From Tenrec ecaudatus (Eukaryota > Chordata > Mammalia > Afrosoricida > Tenrecidae): a stretch of 64,000 nucleotides of DNA. The notes beneath the pieces are model-generated. The model saw only the letters and a program-made list of their open reading frames with translations, ran no database searches and was not told the DNA's origin. The stretch covers positions 83,773,563-83,837,562 of the forward strand of contig NC_134545.1 in the NCBI RefSeq assembly GCF_050624435.1. The letters are read 5' to 3'. Positions 12,276-25,250 of this stretch are shown in pieces (position 1 is the first letter of the stretch; each line of letters begins with the position of its first letter). The translations under genes were made by a program, and so were the position numbers.

Positions 12276-12599
12276 ACTGCCATCACTCTTCTTTCCTCAG
12301 GAAGGGGAGAGACTAATGGTTATATCTTAGATGACTCCTCACGAGCTGTTAGGAGCCCAGTAGATACTCAGCCAAGTAGGATATAGGATGTTGTCCTTGT
12401 GAACTTGGTGGTGCCAATAGAGCTTAGGGTCCCTTGAGATGCTAATCCTGATACCCAGACCCATTGGATCATTCTCTCAAGGTGTTTTCATATGTCTAAG
12501 AAGTATTCATAGCCTATGGCCTCAGAAACATTCAGGAGTATATTTTCAATAAAGATAGACACATACAACTATCCTCTGCTAGAGTTATATAAATACTCC

Positions 12600-13040
12600 C
12601 ACTCTCCCTTCCACATCTGTTCTGTCTGTCTGTATGTCTAAGCATCTGCTTGCAGCTCAGCACTACTGCTGGATTAAATGCACAACAGTATTGGCTCTGA
12701 TGGCTTTAACTCTTGCAAACCTCCCAATGCCTTTCCCTGTCTCCATTTTTTCCTTTCACTTATTGAATATTGTCTCCAAGTCAACACCTGTTAACCCTTC
12801 AATAGGCTGTAATTTCCCTACCCTCTGTTTCCCTTCCACCCCTGCTGACCATCAGAGCCTGTTCCTTTTAGTTGACAACCTTTGCTTGACTCTTTATATT
12901 AGTTTGTCCTTTGGTGATTGGCTCATTTCATTCAGCATTATGTCCTCCAGATACATCCATGGTATGAGGCATTCCACCAAGTCTTCCTCTTCTTTAACGT
13001 TGGATAGTATTTCATTGCATGTGAATTTTTTAAGTATTTC
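12600..13040 (-). mobile_element. L1-related 3' region, minus orientation
   Basis: Reverse-complement L1 3' wording such as 'tcatttcattcagcattatgtcctcca' and 'atccatggtatgaggcattcc' is visible from about 12860 to 13030. The 12600-12860 part is probably its 3' UTR. Confidence 0.5.
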
Positions 13041-13168
13041 TTAAAATTTTTAAACACTTGTAAAGTATTAATTGTGTGGCATGGGAATTATATCTCAATG
13101 AAGGAAAAGCAAAGGCACATACAAACTAACACTGTGTACATGAAGTTTACAAAAATGTATGCATAGTT

Positions 13169-13171
<3 letters not shown>

Positions 13172-13212
<41 letters not shown>
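13172..13212. repeat. (GT)n microsatellite
   Basis: About 20 uninterrupted GT dinucleotides, likely length-polymorphic. Confidence 0.95.
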
Positions 13213-13213
<1 letters not shown>

Positions 13214-14399
13214 TCTGCCTGAGGAAAATGCAATGGAATTGCAGATAGGAGAAGGAGGGGTGGGTTCACAGTCTTATGATGATAGTGCACCATCAGATGT
13301 CAACAGAAGAAGATCTCAATCCTCTGAGTCTTTGCAAAATAAATAAGCAGCATCAGCAAGAACAACTGAAGGTGGAGGAGGGGAAGGCAAAAAGAAAAGG
13401 AAAAGAGATATTTATAAATGCTTTCGGCGATAGGTAAAATGCTTACAATAAAACAGAACACTACAATTGTAGAAACGTTGAAAGTACAAGTATATAAAAC
13501 AGTGTATGTCTAGGGGAAACAGTATTAAGAGTAACTTCAGGAAAAGGTGAAAGAGTTATATGATCTGAAGAGAAACCAGAGTTTCTTTAGTGTCAAAACC
13601 CAGGAACCAAGCCCACTGATGTTAGGTCAATTCCAACTGATAACAGGTGGGTTTGAACTAACAACTTTGAGTTAGTGTCTAACAGTTATCTGTCAGCAAC
13701 ACTTGGACTCCTATAATGTAGTGTAATACAGAACAGCACAGTGAGATATGTAAATCACTAGAGGCAATAACTAGATTAATAATTCCTTAGGATTATAGCA
13801 AGGAACGAAGGGGATAATGAGGAGCTAATAATAATAATGGGTGCAAGAATGAAGAAAATGTTCTAAAATTTATTGTGGTGGTGACTGCACAACTCTATTT
13901 AAAATAAGTAAACCATTTAATTGAATGATATGTGGATTATATATCAATATAACTTAATTTTTTAATAACAGTGCAATGAGTGGGTGCTGAAATGGCAACT
14001 AACATGTAACCTATATATTTACAACTAAAAAAATTATAAGTGGAGTTTAGGGGTCATGCCTCTGTCATGGGTCACATAATCTTGTCCATCAAGTTATTTA
14101 ATAATTTAGCTCCCTCTTGTAAACAAAAAGATAATAAGAATAGCCACTTCCAAAAATTCTTATGATTCTTAAATAAATTTATTTATGCCTAATATATTAT
14201 AGGCCTTATTTAACAATTACTAGTATTATTATTTTCCTAATTTTTTAATCTGTAAGCTCCATACTCAGACTGAATGCAGTATATCCAACTCAGGTCCATT
14301 CCCCAAAAATAATATAATCTTCATGAAGTTATCCAATCTGAGCCTCTCTCTTCTCATCTACTATGAGGATAAAAGGAAGACTGATGGCCTGGTTCCTAC
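13213..14399. other. AT-rich intergenic DNA with one SINE remnant
   Basis: A degraded minus-orientation AfroSINE lies at about 13600-13715 ('ccaagcccactgatgttaggtc', 'gggtttgaactaacaac'). The remainder is AT-rich with no gene seen. Confidence 0.55.
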
Positions 14400-16052
14400 C
14401 AAGGTGCTTGTCGTTGTGTGGTGTTGACTCATAGTGGTCCCGTAGATAGACTAGAACTTCCACCACTGGGGCTCCGAGAGTCTAATCTTTGCAGGAACAG
14501 CTTGCCCAGTCGTTTCTCAAACGGGCACAAAGTATGCACTCAATAAATGTCCATAGATGACATTGGAAGGGCTATTATTAACCAGTTGTCATAGTTTTAA
14601 GCATAATACAAAAAGATGCTGTTGACTCCTTCCTCAACTTGATTTGGGCTCAAAGCCACCCGGGTTCAGCAGAATGAAACGGTGCCAGCCTGTCCATCGT
14701 GCTGCTTGAGTCCATTGTCCCCGGCACTGTGCTCACTGGTCTCAGGAAGGGTCCTCGTGTTTCCCCCTGACCCTCTCTCTACTTTATCAAGAATGAGCTC
14801 CTTTTTTAGGAACCGGTCTCTCCTGAAACATGTCCAAGGTCTGTGAGGTAAAATCTCATCATCCTAACAGTATTCGGGGTGTTCATCTTCCAGACAGATT
14901 TTTGGGTTCTTCTGGAAGTCCATGTACTTTCAATATTCTTCACCAACACTGTAATTCAGACGCATTCATTCATCTCTGGTCTTCCCGATTAGTGGTCCAG
15001 CTTTCACATGCATAAGAGGCCACGGGAAATAGCATGGTTTGGTGCTTAGGCCTCAAAGTAACATCCTTACTCTTAAACCCTTAAAGGGACCTTTGTGCAG
15101 CAGATTTACCCAATGAAATATATCATGTGATTTTTTTGGCAGCCACTTCCAAGAGCACTGATTATGGATCCTAGTAAAATTAAATGCTAGATAGCTTCAA
15201 TCTTTTCTCCATTTAGTTTGATGTCTGTTGTTCCACTTGTGAGGACTTGGGTTTTCTTTATATGGAGTGGAAATCCACACTGAGGGCTGCAAACTTTGAT
15301 CTTCATCAGCCAGTGCTTTAAGCCTTCCTCCGTCTCAGCAAGAAAGACTGTGTCATCTGCATGGTGCAGGTTATTGATAAGCCTTTCTCCAATCCTGATG
15401 CCGCACTCACTCTTCTTTATATAGTTCAATTTCTCGGATTATCTGTTCAGAACACAGACTGAATAAGGATGGTGAAAATATATAACTCTGAGGCACACCT
15501 TTCCAGGTCATCAACTATACGGTTCAGCCTTGTTCTGTCACCTCTACAGAACCCGCATGGGCCCAACTACGTGATCCAGAATCCCCAGTCTGTTCAATGT
15601 CATCGTGGTTCCTTACGACCCACATAGTTAAATGCCTCTGCACAGTCAACAAAATGCAAGCCAACCCCTTTCTCCTACTCTCTGATCACAACCAAGATCC
15701 ACTTGCTGTCAGCAGCACTGTCCCTTGTGCCACATCATCTTCTGAATTTGGCTTGAATTTCTGGCAGCTCTCAATTGATGAGCTGCTACACGGGTTTTGA
15801 ATTATCTTCAGTAAGAAGGGACTTGCATATAATATGAATGACATGGTTCCATGATTTCTACATTCTGTTTTGTCACTGTTCTTTGAACTGAGCACAAACA
15901 AGGATCTCTTCAGTCAGCTGACCAAGTAGCTGTCTTCTTCCAAACTTCTTGGCATAGTGAGTGCTTCCAGTGCTTCGCCAGCCTCTGGAAACATTTCAAC
16001 TGGGATCCTATCGATGCCTGGAGGCTTGTTTTTGTTAACGCCACCAGTGAAA
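14400..16052 (-). mobile_element. RTE-type LINE, minus strand, broken (plus AfroSINE remnant)
   Basis: From about 14640 to 16052 the reverse complement reads as an RTE polymerase region. The minus-strand open segment 15187-15429 (80 codons) carries the reverse-transcriptase core 'NNLHHADDTVFLAETEEGLK' around the catalytic A-DD motif, with YADD altered to HADD. The rest has frameshifts and stops. 14400-14520 is a small minus-orientation AfroSINE remnant. The same LINE family recurs at 18.3, 21.1, 31.7, 36.4, 47.6, 49.7, 52.7 and 61.2 kb. It cannot encode an active enzyme. Confidence 0.85.
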
Positions 16053-16215
16053 CTTGGAAGATACAAAATATATGTACATGTGGGATACAGAAAGGTGTTT
16101 CCCAGGTTGTGTCCCCATCATATATGTCAAAGCTAAGAACACATGGTCACTGACTATACACTCGGAGGTAAACTGCTGAGCGGTTATGTCCCTGAGGTTT
16201 ATCCACCATCTAGAG

Positions 16216-16393
16216 CAGGGGTGTCAAACTGGCAGCCCAGGGGCCCCAGGGGCCCATGCGGCCCCCAAGATAATTTTGTTGTGGCTCATGATGCTCTGAG
16301 ATAAAATGTAATGAAGGAATTGTATGTATGGTATTGCTTCAATTTCCCCCAAGCGCTATTTTCTTCATAATAAAATAAAGTTTGGCACCCCTG
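16216..16393. mobile_element. Short non-autonomous hAT transposon with 8-bp target duplication
   Basis: The ends are inverted repeats: 'caggggtgtcaaact' at the left and its near-complement 'agtttggcacccctg' at the right. They match at 14 of 15 positions. The flanks are 8-bp direct repeats, atctagag (16208-16215) and gtctagag (16394-16401), 7 of 8 identical with a central TA, as hAT transposases produce. The 178-bp body has no coding capacity. Confidence 0.85.
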
Positions 16394-16419
16394 GTCTAGA
16401 GCAATCAGACCCTATAGTC

Positions 16420-16555
16420 CAGCGGTTCTCAACCTATGGGTCGTGACCCCTTTGAGGGTCAAATGACCCTTTCAAATGGATCGTCCAATTCATAACAGTA
16501 GCAAATTACATTTATGAAGTAGCAACAAAAATAATTTTATTGTTGGGGGGTCACC
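16420..16555 (-). mobile_element. SPIN-like non-autonomous hAT, copy A (one end)
   Basis: It begins with the SPIN-type terminus 'cagcggttctcaacct' followed by the characteristic 'tgggtcgtgacccctttgag' palindrome-like block. It then runs through 'gaagtagcaacaaaaataat' into 'ggggggtcaccat'. The other terminus is missing. It lies only 27 bp from the hAT element ending at 16393. Confidence 0.75.
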
Positions 16556-16852
16556 ATCTTGTCACATGTGTACCCCTAGTGCCTACCCTTCCTATTGCAT
16601 GTACACCCCTAGCTTATTCCCCTCCTATTGTACGTATGCCTATTGTACAGCCCCTGCCTGTTACGTATGTGGTTACCTGTAATCAGGGGCCTACACATCC
16701 CAAAAATGTATGTAAGCCGTGATTGGAAACATATTCACGGCTCTCTGCGTGGACCTGGCTGCTGAGAACATGGTCATTGCAGAAACGAGCATTTGTAGGC
16801 CTTATCTTCTCTGATGTCTATTTAATGTTATCCCTCAATTACACAACCGCCC

Positions 16853-16887
16853 TGGGGGTATAGCTCAGTGGTAGAGCATTTGACTGC
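16853..16887 (+). pseudogene. Retroposed 5' half of tRNA-Cys(GCA), tailless
   Basis: The insert starts (after one t) with 'gggggtatagctcag' and ends 'agcatttgactgc'. As remembered, this is identical to the first 33 or so nucleotides of mammalian tRNA-Cys(GCA), stopping within the anticodon. It is flanked by a perfect 17-bp direct repeat, caattacacaaccgccc (16836-16852 and 16887-16903). There is no poly-A tail and no 3' half of the tRNA. The direct repeats are the mark of LINE-style retroposition. The cut point is where tRNA halves are made by anticodon-loop cleavage, though premature termination during copying could give the same end. Confidence 0.85.
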
Positions 16888-17063
16888 AATTACACAACCG
16901 CCCCTTGGACCCATTCGATTGTGGGGACTGGTACATCACATGTACCCATTCTTTTCTACATAAAATGCCTCCATTCACATTAGATTTCATTTTAGGAGTA
17001 GTCACCCCAAACCCTCCTCTTTCATGGCATTTGAACATCTCCTTTAAAAAATTATATATATAA

Positions 17064-17082
17064 AGAGAGAGAGAGAGAGAGG
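17064..17082. repeat. (GA)n microsatellite
   Basis: A short run of about nine GA units after an AT stretch. Confidence 0.85.
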
Positions 17083-17151
17083 CTGCTAATTAGGTAGATA
17101 AGAAGTTTGGGGTTAAAAATTGATCCCAAACTCCACCTATCACAAAACAGG

Positions 17152-17821
17152 TGTCGTAGGCTGGATACTCTAGAGAAGGACAAGCAGTGGGACATATACG
17201 TCTATCTAGAATAGCTGTTCTCAACCTGTGGGTTGCGACCCCCTTGGGGGTTGTACAACCCTTTCACAGGGGTCACCCGATGCATAACTCTAGTGAAATT
17301 ACAGTTATGAAGTAGCAATGAAAATAATTTTATGGTTGGGGGGGTCACCACAACATGGGGAATTGTATGAAAGGGTCTGGAGTCTAGAGAAAGGTTTACA
17401 TCAAGGAAATGTCTCACACAGCTGTAGAAGTAGGCAAATCTGATGTTAGCTTAGAGGCTTCTCTTGACTTTCATAGCTCTGGGGCTGATGAACCCAAGAT
17501 TGGCAGGAAGACTGACAGGCTGGTGGCTGCTAAGGCAAACAAATCCAAGGTTGGCAGGTCAGGTGGCATGGTCGCTTACAACCCTGAGGGCCGGAAGGCA
17601 ACACAGCAGGCTGTGAGCTCATCTCCAAAGAACTGGAGAGCAACTAGCCAGATGCAGGATCCAGACTTAACAAAAAGCAGGCATACTTTTCCACAGAGTC
17701 TACGTCTATTGGAAGCAGGCCGCATCTCAAGATCTCATCATAATACCATTACTAGGGCTTAATTGTCAAAGCACTAAGAACCCTGGTCCAGTCAAGTTGA
17801 CACAGAACTTTAACTATCACA
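17152..17821 (-). mobile_element. ERVL/MLT2-like solo LTR containing a SPIN-like insertion
   Basis: Read on the minus strand it begins with the MLT2-type start TGTGATAGTTAAAG..GTGTCAACTTGAC and ends ..CCTACGACA, giving TG..CA termini. Flanks are acagg (17147-17151) and actgg (17822-17826), 4 of 5 identical, fitting the 5-bp duplication of ERVL. About 170 bp at 17213-17385 are a later hAT insertion. The 117-codon plus-strand open segment inside is accidental. Confidence 0.8.
17213..17385 (-). mobile_element. SPIN-like non-autonomous hAT, copy B, nested in the LTR
   Basis: It begins 'gctgttctcaacctgtgggt' then 'tgcgacccccttgggggttg', passes 'gaagtagcaatgaaaataat' and 'ttgggggggtcaccacaaca', and ends near 'gaaagggtc'. 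The flanking eight bases tctagaat and tctagaga match at six positions. It splits the LTR at 17152-17821, so it is younger than the LTR. Confidence 0.8.
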
Positions 17822-18319
17822 ACTGGTATCTATCTATGCCCAAGACGTAGCACAGGGCCTGGCATAGTGGACATAATGAATGTTATTCATGACTTGAATA
17901 AACTAGAAATTAAATTTAAATAATTTTAACATATACATTCTGAAATAGCCACCGTGAGATTGGAGGCAATATCTCCCGTCCATCCGTGAAGGCCCCTGCC
18001 CATCTTGTAAGCTAGGAAGACAGTGAAAATTCAGCTCCTGAAGAGCTATTTTTGGCAGCTCTTCCTTACTAGCATCACACTTCCTGAACCTGTCCCAGGA
18101 ATTCTTACACTTCTTGCAGAGCTCTGGAAACCCAGTACTTTTCCAGGTCTGGGAAAAGGACAGGGATCCAGTCTCTTTAGATTTGCATTACCCGGTACGC
18201 ATTATTTTTCACTCCCTGGCTCAAAAAGACGTATGGACCTCATAACTGCCCTTTCACATGTGAGAAAACAGGCCCCGTAAGGTCAATGGACTTTTATAAG
18301 CTTTTTTCCCCCAGCAGTC

Positions 18320-18999
18320 CACTGACAGGGAGCTGTCAGAGGTTCAAGCCTAATTCAGGAGAAGACGTGGAACAAGAGCCATCACTGCTGATGTCAGATG
18401 GATCTTGGGTGAAAGCAGAGAATACCAGAAAGACGTTTGCTTGTGTCTTGGATCTGACTGTGCGGATGGCCTTGAGAAGAATGGGTATCCAGAACACTTG
18501 ATTGTGCTCATGAGGAACGTGTACATGGATCGAGCGGCAGTTATGTGAACAGAACAAGGGAATATTGCATGGTTTAAAATCAGGAAAGTTGTGTGTCAGG
18601 GTTATATCCTCACACCATACTAATTTAATATGCATGCTGAGGGAAAAAATTAGAGGAGCTGGGTTAAATGAAGGAGAATATGGTCTCAGGATTAGAGAAG
18701 GGCTTATTATCAACCTGCAGTATGGAGATGACACAACTGTGCTTGCTGAAAGTGAGCAGGAATTGAAACACTTGCCGATGAAGATAGGGATTGTAGCCCT
18801 CAGTATCGATTACAAATCAATGTAACCAAGACCCAACTCCTCCTAACTGGACCAATCGGTAACATCATGATGGAGAAAATATTGAAGCTGCCAAGCGCTT
18901 TGCCTTGCTTGGATTCACCGTAAATACTCATGGAAGCAGCAGTCAAGAGATCAAAGGATGGATTCCATTGTGTAAATCTGCTGCACAGACCCCTTTAAA
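18320..18999 (+). mobile_element. RTE-type LINE fragment, plus strand
   Basis: The open segment 18565-18825 includes 'IINLQYGDDTTVLAESEQEL', a reverse-transcriptase catalytic core with the YxDD tyrosine kept (YGDD where the family has YADD). Upstream, 18340-18560 carries RT palm sequence with stops. At about 19000 the RTE similarity stops abruptly and a different LINE-like 3' unit begins. Confidence 0.8.
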
Positions 19000-19777
19000 G
19001 AAGCTTGAAGATAAGCAAGCGGCCATCTAGCTGAGAAGCAACAAAGCGAACATGGAAGAAGCACACCAGCCTCTGTGATCATGAGATGTTGATGGAATCA
19101 GGTATCAGGCATCAAAGACCCAGAACAAACAATCATATCATTGTGAATAAGGGGGAGTGTGATGGAGTGGATACCCAAAGCCCATCTGTAGACAATTGGA
19201 CATCCCCTTACAGAAGGGTTACAAGGAAGAGACGAGCCAGTCAGAGTGTAGTATAGCATCATTGAAACATACAACGTTCCTCTAGTTCTTAATGCTTCCT
19301 CTCCCTGCCCCATTTCTACCATATAAATCCAGAGCATGTGCATGGGTACAGATAAGAGCTGGAAACACAGGGAACCCAGGACAGATAAACCCCTCATGAC
19401 CAATATTGAGAGTAGCGATACCAGGAGGGGAAGTTGGGTGCAAGAAAAGGGGAACCAATCACAATGATCTATGTATAACCCCCTCCCAGGGGGATAGACC
19501 ACAGAAAAGTGGCTGAAGGGAGCCATTGACCAGTGTAAGACATGAAAAGTAATAATTTATAAATTATCAATATAATAATAATTTATCAATTTTCAAGGGA
19601 TCGTAAGGGAGGGAGGGAGGGGAAATGAAGAGCTGATACCAAGGGCTCAAGTAGAAAGCAAATGTTTTGAGAATGATGATGGCAACAAATGTACAAATGT
19701 GCTTGACACAACGGATGGATAGATGGATGGATTGTGATAAGAGATGTACAGGACCCAATAAAATGATTTTTTAAAGT
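19000..19777 (+). mobile_element. LINE-like 3' unit 'T' (probable tenrec L1 3' UTR), fullest copy
   Basis: A non-coding unit recurring at 20163 (-), 29438 (-), 38217 (-), 46520 (+) and 48672 (-). Shared landmarks in this copy are 'caagcggccatctagct', 'ggaaccaatcacaatgatct', 'gaagagctgataccaagggc', 'gcaaatgttttgagaatgat', and an end 'ccaataaaatgatttttt' (AATAAA signal plus T/A tail). The copies share the 3' end and vary at the 5' end, as expected of a LINE 3' UTR. I do not assign a database name. Confidence 0.7.
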
Positions 19778-20162
19778 AGACTTATATATCTTTCCTCCAC
19801 AGCATGGGTCAGTGGGGTTGAATTGCCCACCTTTGGGTTGACAGCTGTGCACTTCTCCAGTGGTCATCTTCTGCATATCATTCCAATAATAATGTAGAAT
19901 TATTCCGTAACAATTTCATTTATGAACAACATTTTCCTTACAGCAGGGGAAATTCTCTCGATATGATGTGATGTGACAGACACAGATTAGAATTGCATGT
20001 ATAGTGTGTACTTGATGACAAAATGCATAAAACTCCGGAGAGCATATGTGAGGGTGTGTGCCTCAATTATCTATGTAGAAAATGCAAACAGAAATGTGTC
20101 AGACCTTAACTGTGTGTCACCTCTGGTTGGTGGGGTAGGAGATGATTTGTATTTTATTTTTA

Positions 20163-20300
20163 TTTAAGTCAATCAGTTTATTGGGGGCTCTTGCATATAT
20201 TATAACAATCCCTACACCCATTATATGAAGTAGACATGTCTAAATATTGCCATCAACAATTTCTTCTTGAGCCCTTTATTAGCCCCTCTGGATTTCCTCC
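20163..20300 (-). mobile_element. LINE-like 3' unit 'T', short 3' copy
   Basis: The reverse-complement terminus 'cagtttattgggggctcttg' is followed by 'tataacaatccctacaccca' and 'cttcttgagcccttta'. It is 5'-truncated to about 140 bp. Confidence 0.7.
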
Positions 20301-20741
20301 TTTGCCCATCCTGCCACACTCACAAAACCCTTAATATATTATGTATTGTTATTATTATTTATGACTCTTATTTTATTTATCCTCTCCTGCATTTAATTTT
20401 TCAGTGAATCTGTAATATTTTATCGTCAGAAATTTTAAGCTCCTGAAAGACTATTTGGAGGCTTTTATTTGGCCTCTCAGGGGTGAAGAGAGCATCAAGC
20501 CAAGGTCCAAACAAGTTCTACCTGAATTTCTACCTGGGCTGTTTTGTAGCCTAAAAATGGGTACAAGTGTCTCTCTTTCCTAGGGCCATCGTCTGCATGC
20601 AATAGTTAATGTGCACTTCTTCGCAACTCCAAAGATCTGTCAAAAGCTTAGGTAGTTTTGTGGTGAGAACAGAGAGCCCCTCGGCAGGTCTCTGGGTGCT
20701 GACGACTGTAGGTGGGGAAACCAGAGAACCGTAAGGGTCAG

Positions 20742-21032
20742 CAAGGCACATTGGTAGTATAGTGGGGATGGGTTGAGCTGCTAACCACGCGGTCTGAGGT
20801 TCAAAACCACCAGCCAATTCATGGGAGAAAGAGTTGCAGTGTCACAAACTCACCAGGGTAGTTCTACCCGTCCCACCGGGTCCGTGTAAGTCCGCATCGA
20901 CTCGATGGCAATAAGAAGTGTCAGGAGAAAGACAAGGCTTTCTGTTCCCAGAAACATCCAGTCTCAGAAACCCATAGGGACAGCTCTGAGTCAGAATCGA
21001 CTTGATGTCACTGAGTTTGGTTTGAAGTATCA
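20742..21032 (+). mobile_element. AfroSINE plus a second SINE tail
   Basis: 20742-20925 is a near-complete SINE ('ggcacattggtagtatag', 'gctgctaaccacgcggtctg', 'cagttctac' equivalent, 'cgactcgatggcaat'). 20957-21032 repeats only the 3' half ('gtctcagaaacccatagg', 'cgacttgatgtcactgagtt'). Confidence 0.85.
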
Positions 21033-21104
21033 GGAAAGAAGAGCCTACATGCCTGACCTACATGCCTACTTCTGTCCTTCTACATACCTGACCTGACTTC
21101 TGTC

Positions 21105-21695
21105 CTCCTCCTGCTGCTGCTGCTAGGTGTCACTGAGTCACCCGGGTGCATCGGGGCGCTGAGTACAGTAGAATGCACCACTGCACCATCCTTCGCTATC
21201 CCTACAATGGATGCCTACACCTGAGCCCATTATTGTAGCCACAGGGTCAGTTCATTGCATTTGGGAACCTTCCGCTTTTGCCCTGTCCCTTCACTTGACC
21301 GAGCATGATGTCCTTCTCCAGGAACTGGTCTCTCCTGACAACATGTCCAAAGGATGTGAGACGAAGTCTTGCCATCCTCGCCTCGCAGGAGCACGCTGGC
21401 TGTCCTTCTTCCAAGACAGATCGGGTTGTCCTTTGGTCATCCAGGGTACTTCCAATATTCTTCTCAGCACCACAGAGCAAATGCACGGATTCTTCTTTGG
21501 TCTTCCTTATTCGGTGTCCAAATTCCACATGCACTTGACTATGAGACAATTGAAAATGCCACGACTTGGGTCAGACACACCTTTCCTGCTACACTTTCAA
21601 TAATGGCCTCAGTGTTCTCTCTTCGGATTAAACCTCCCTGCGGTCTCTTTAGCAGCCCATCCAAGAGAGAGCGTGTAGTAAGCTGGATAGAGTGT
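21105..21695 (-). mobile_element. RTE-type LINE 3' end, minus strand
   Basis: The reverse-complement RTE C-terminal coding wording is clear: 'gagcatgatgtccttctcca', 'ggtctctcctgacaacatgtcc', 'ttccaagacagatc', 'cttctttggtcttccttatt'. Short open frames exist but all are broken. Confidence 0.85.
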
Positions 21696-22114
21696 GTTTG
21701 AAGGAGCGGCAGGTTTGTTTCACAGTTCCTAGAGTAGGAAAGACAACCTATGCAGGCCTAAGACCAGAAACCTAACCACGAATGGGACTGTTTCCAGGGG
21801 GTTTCCAAGGAAATGCAGGTGACTTTTAGCTCAGGCCGTTTGTATGGGGCCTGAACCTGGACCAGGCTCTCTCAAACATTATTGGGTGGAGGGGTGGGGA
21901 CAGGGCTCATGAATTCCATACGGAAAAAAATCATTTCATACACCAGAATGATCTTTCTTAATGAGTTACAGCTGTCAAGAGTAATATGTGAAATTATCAC
22001 TTTTGCATTAAGAAAATAATATACCTGAACAAAATTTCTCAAGAGACATGAAACTTACATTCACTTAAAACCCTGCAAATGAATGTTTATTTCTACTTTA
22101 TTCCTTACTTCCCC

Positions 22115-22460
22115 AAACTCGAGGCAACTCAATGTCCTTTCGCTGGTGAATGGATAAACGAACCATGGTCAATCCATCTAATGGGATACTAGTAGACCAT
22201 AAAGCGAGAGACATATTAGCTAGGTTAAGAATTTAAAATGCATTGTGCAAAGTAAATGAAACCAGGCCCCAAAGCTGAACACGGCATCATTCCATTTACC
22301 TGTCAGAATATACTATTAGTTCCCAGAAGGTAAGAATGGGGGTCAGGTGAGGTGGGGGGGCTGGACTACAACCAGGCAGGAAGAAATTATGTTGAAGGGT
22401 GCTGGAAATATTCTGAATTGTGATGATTACAAAAAGAGGCTTTTGTCAAAACAATACAAG
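22115..22460 (+). mobile_element. Old L1 3' end
   Basis: The wording 'caactcaatgtcctttcgct..gtgaatggataaacgaa', 'taatgggatactagtagacc' and 'ggctggactacaacc' is that of an old L1 3' end. It is heavily diverged. Confidence 0.6.
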
Positions 22461-23249
22461 TGAATTTAAGGTCTTTTTACTGCATGTGTTGAAAAAAATG
22501 AATGCATATTAATGACATTAAGCAATACAGACCCATGGTAGACTCAAAAAACACAATGGATTCAGCAAAAAGTCCCCCTCCCGATCTAGTATTGCAATGG
22601 TGGCTAGATAAATCTACACATGTGATAAAATGACATGAAGTATACACACACCCTGTAGGAATGTCCATATCCTGGTTTTGATACTATACTGCAGTTGCAT
22701 TATAGTTCAATTAACCATACCCATGGTGGGGAGCCATAAAGAATACACTGGAGCTGCATCCTCTTTTTGAAATTTCCTGTAAATGTATCATTTCTTTCCT
22801 ACAGTATCTCTCCACCAGACCTCCAGGGGCAGCAATTACTACAAAGTCCCCGCGCATCTTATGCATATTAAGTCCAAATTCAACCAGTGAATACATTGAT
22901 GCATAAATATTTCTAACACCAATGGGAGGACAGGGTGTAACCTGTTCTGCACGGGGTCTTAGTTATTCTTTTCGAGTTTGTTTATCACACATTCATGAAT
23001 CTTCCTCATTCTTTTTTCCTGCCGCATAGTATTCCAGCGCGCTGCAGCTTCGCAGCTTATCTCAGTAGTTTCTCACAGAGGGGCATTCAGATCTTAAAGA
23101 CAGCCCGGAACTTGACAATGTCTGTAGCATGGGAAAGATTGAGCTCAACTGAGCGCAAACACGAAAGGTTCTCCCACATTCAAGGCCTGCCTCCAGCATG
23201 CCTTTCCCCCACCCGAGGGTGTCTGTCTATCCGTGGGAGAAATACTGAA

Positions 23250-23250
<1 letters not shown>
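22461..23250. other. Unique DNA upstream of the CNNM1 CpG island
   Basis: No gene or clear repeat seen. Composition changes from AT-rich to GC-rich after about 23200. Confidence 0.5.

Positions 23251-25250
<2,000 letters not shown>

Noticed and set aside
15187..15429. Reverse-transcriptase-like open segment as a gene
   Set aside because: It is an 80-codon remnant of a decayed RTE LINE; flanking sequence has stops and frameshifts.
17409..17762. 117-codon plus-strand open frame
   Set aside because: It lies entirely inside an ERVL LTR read in the wrong direction.
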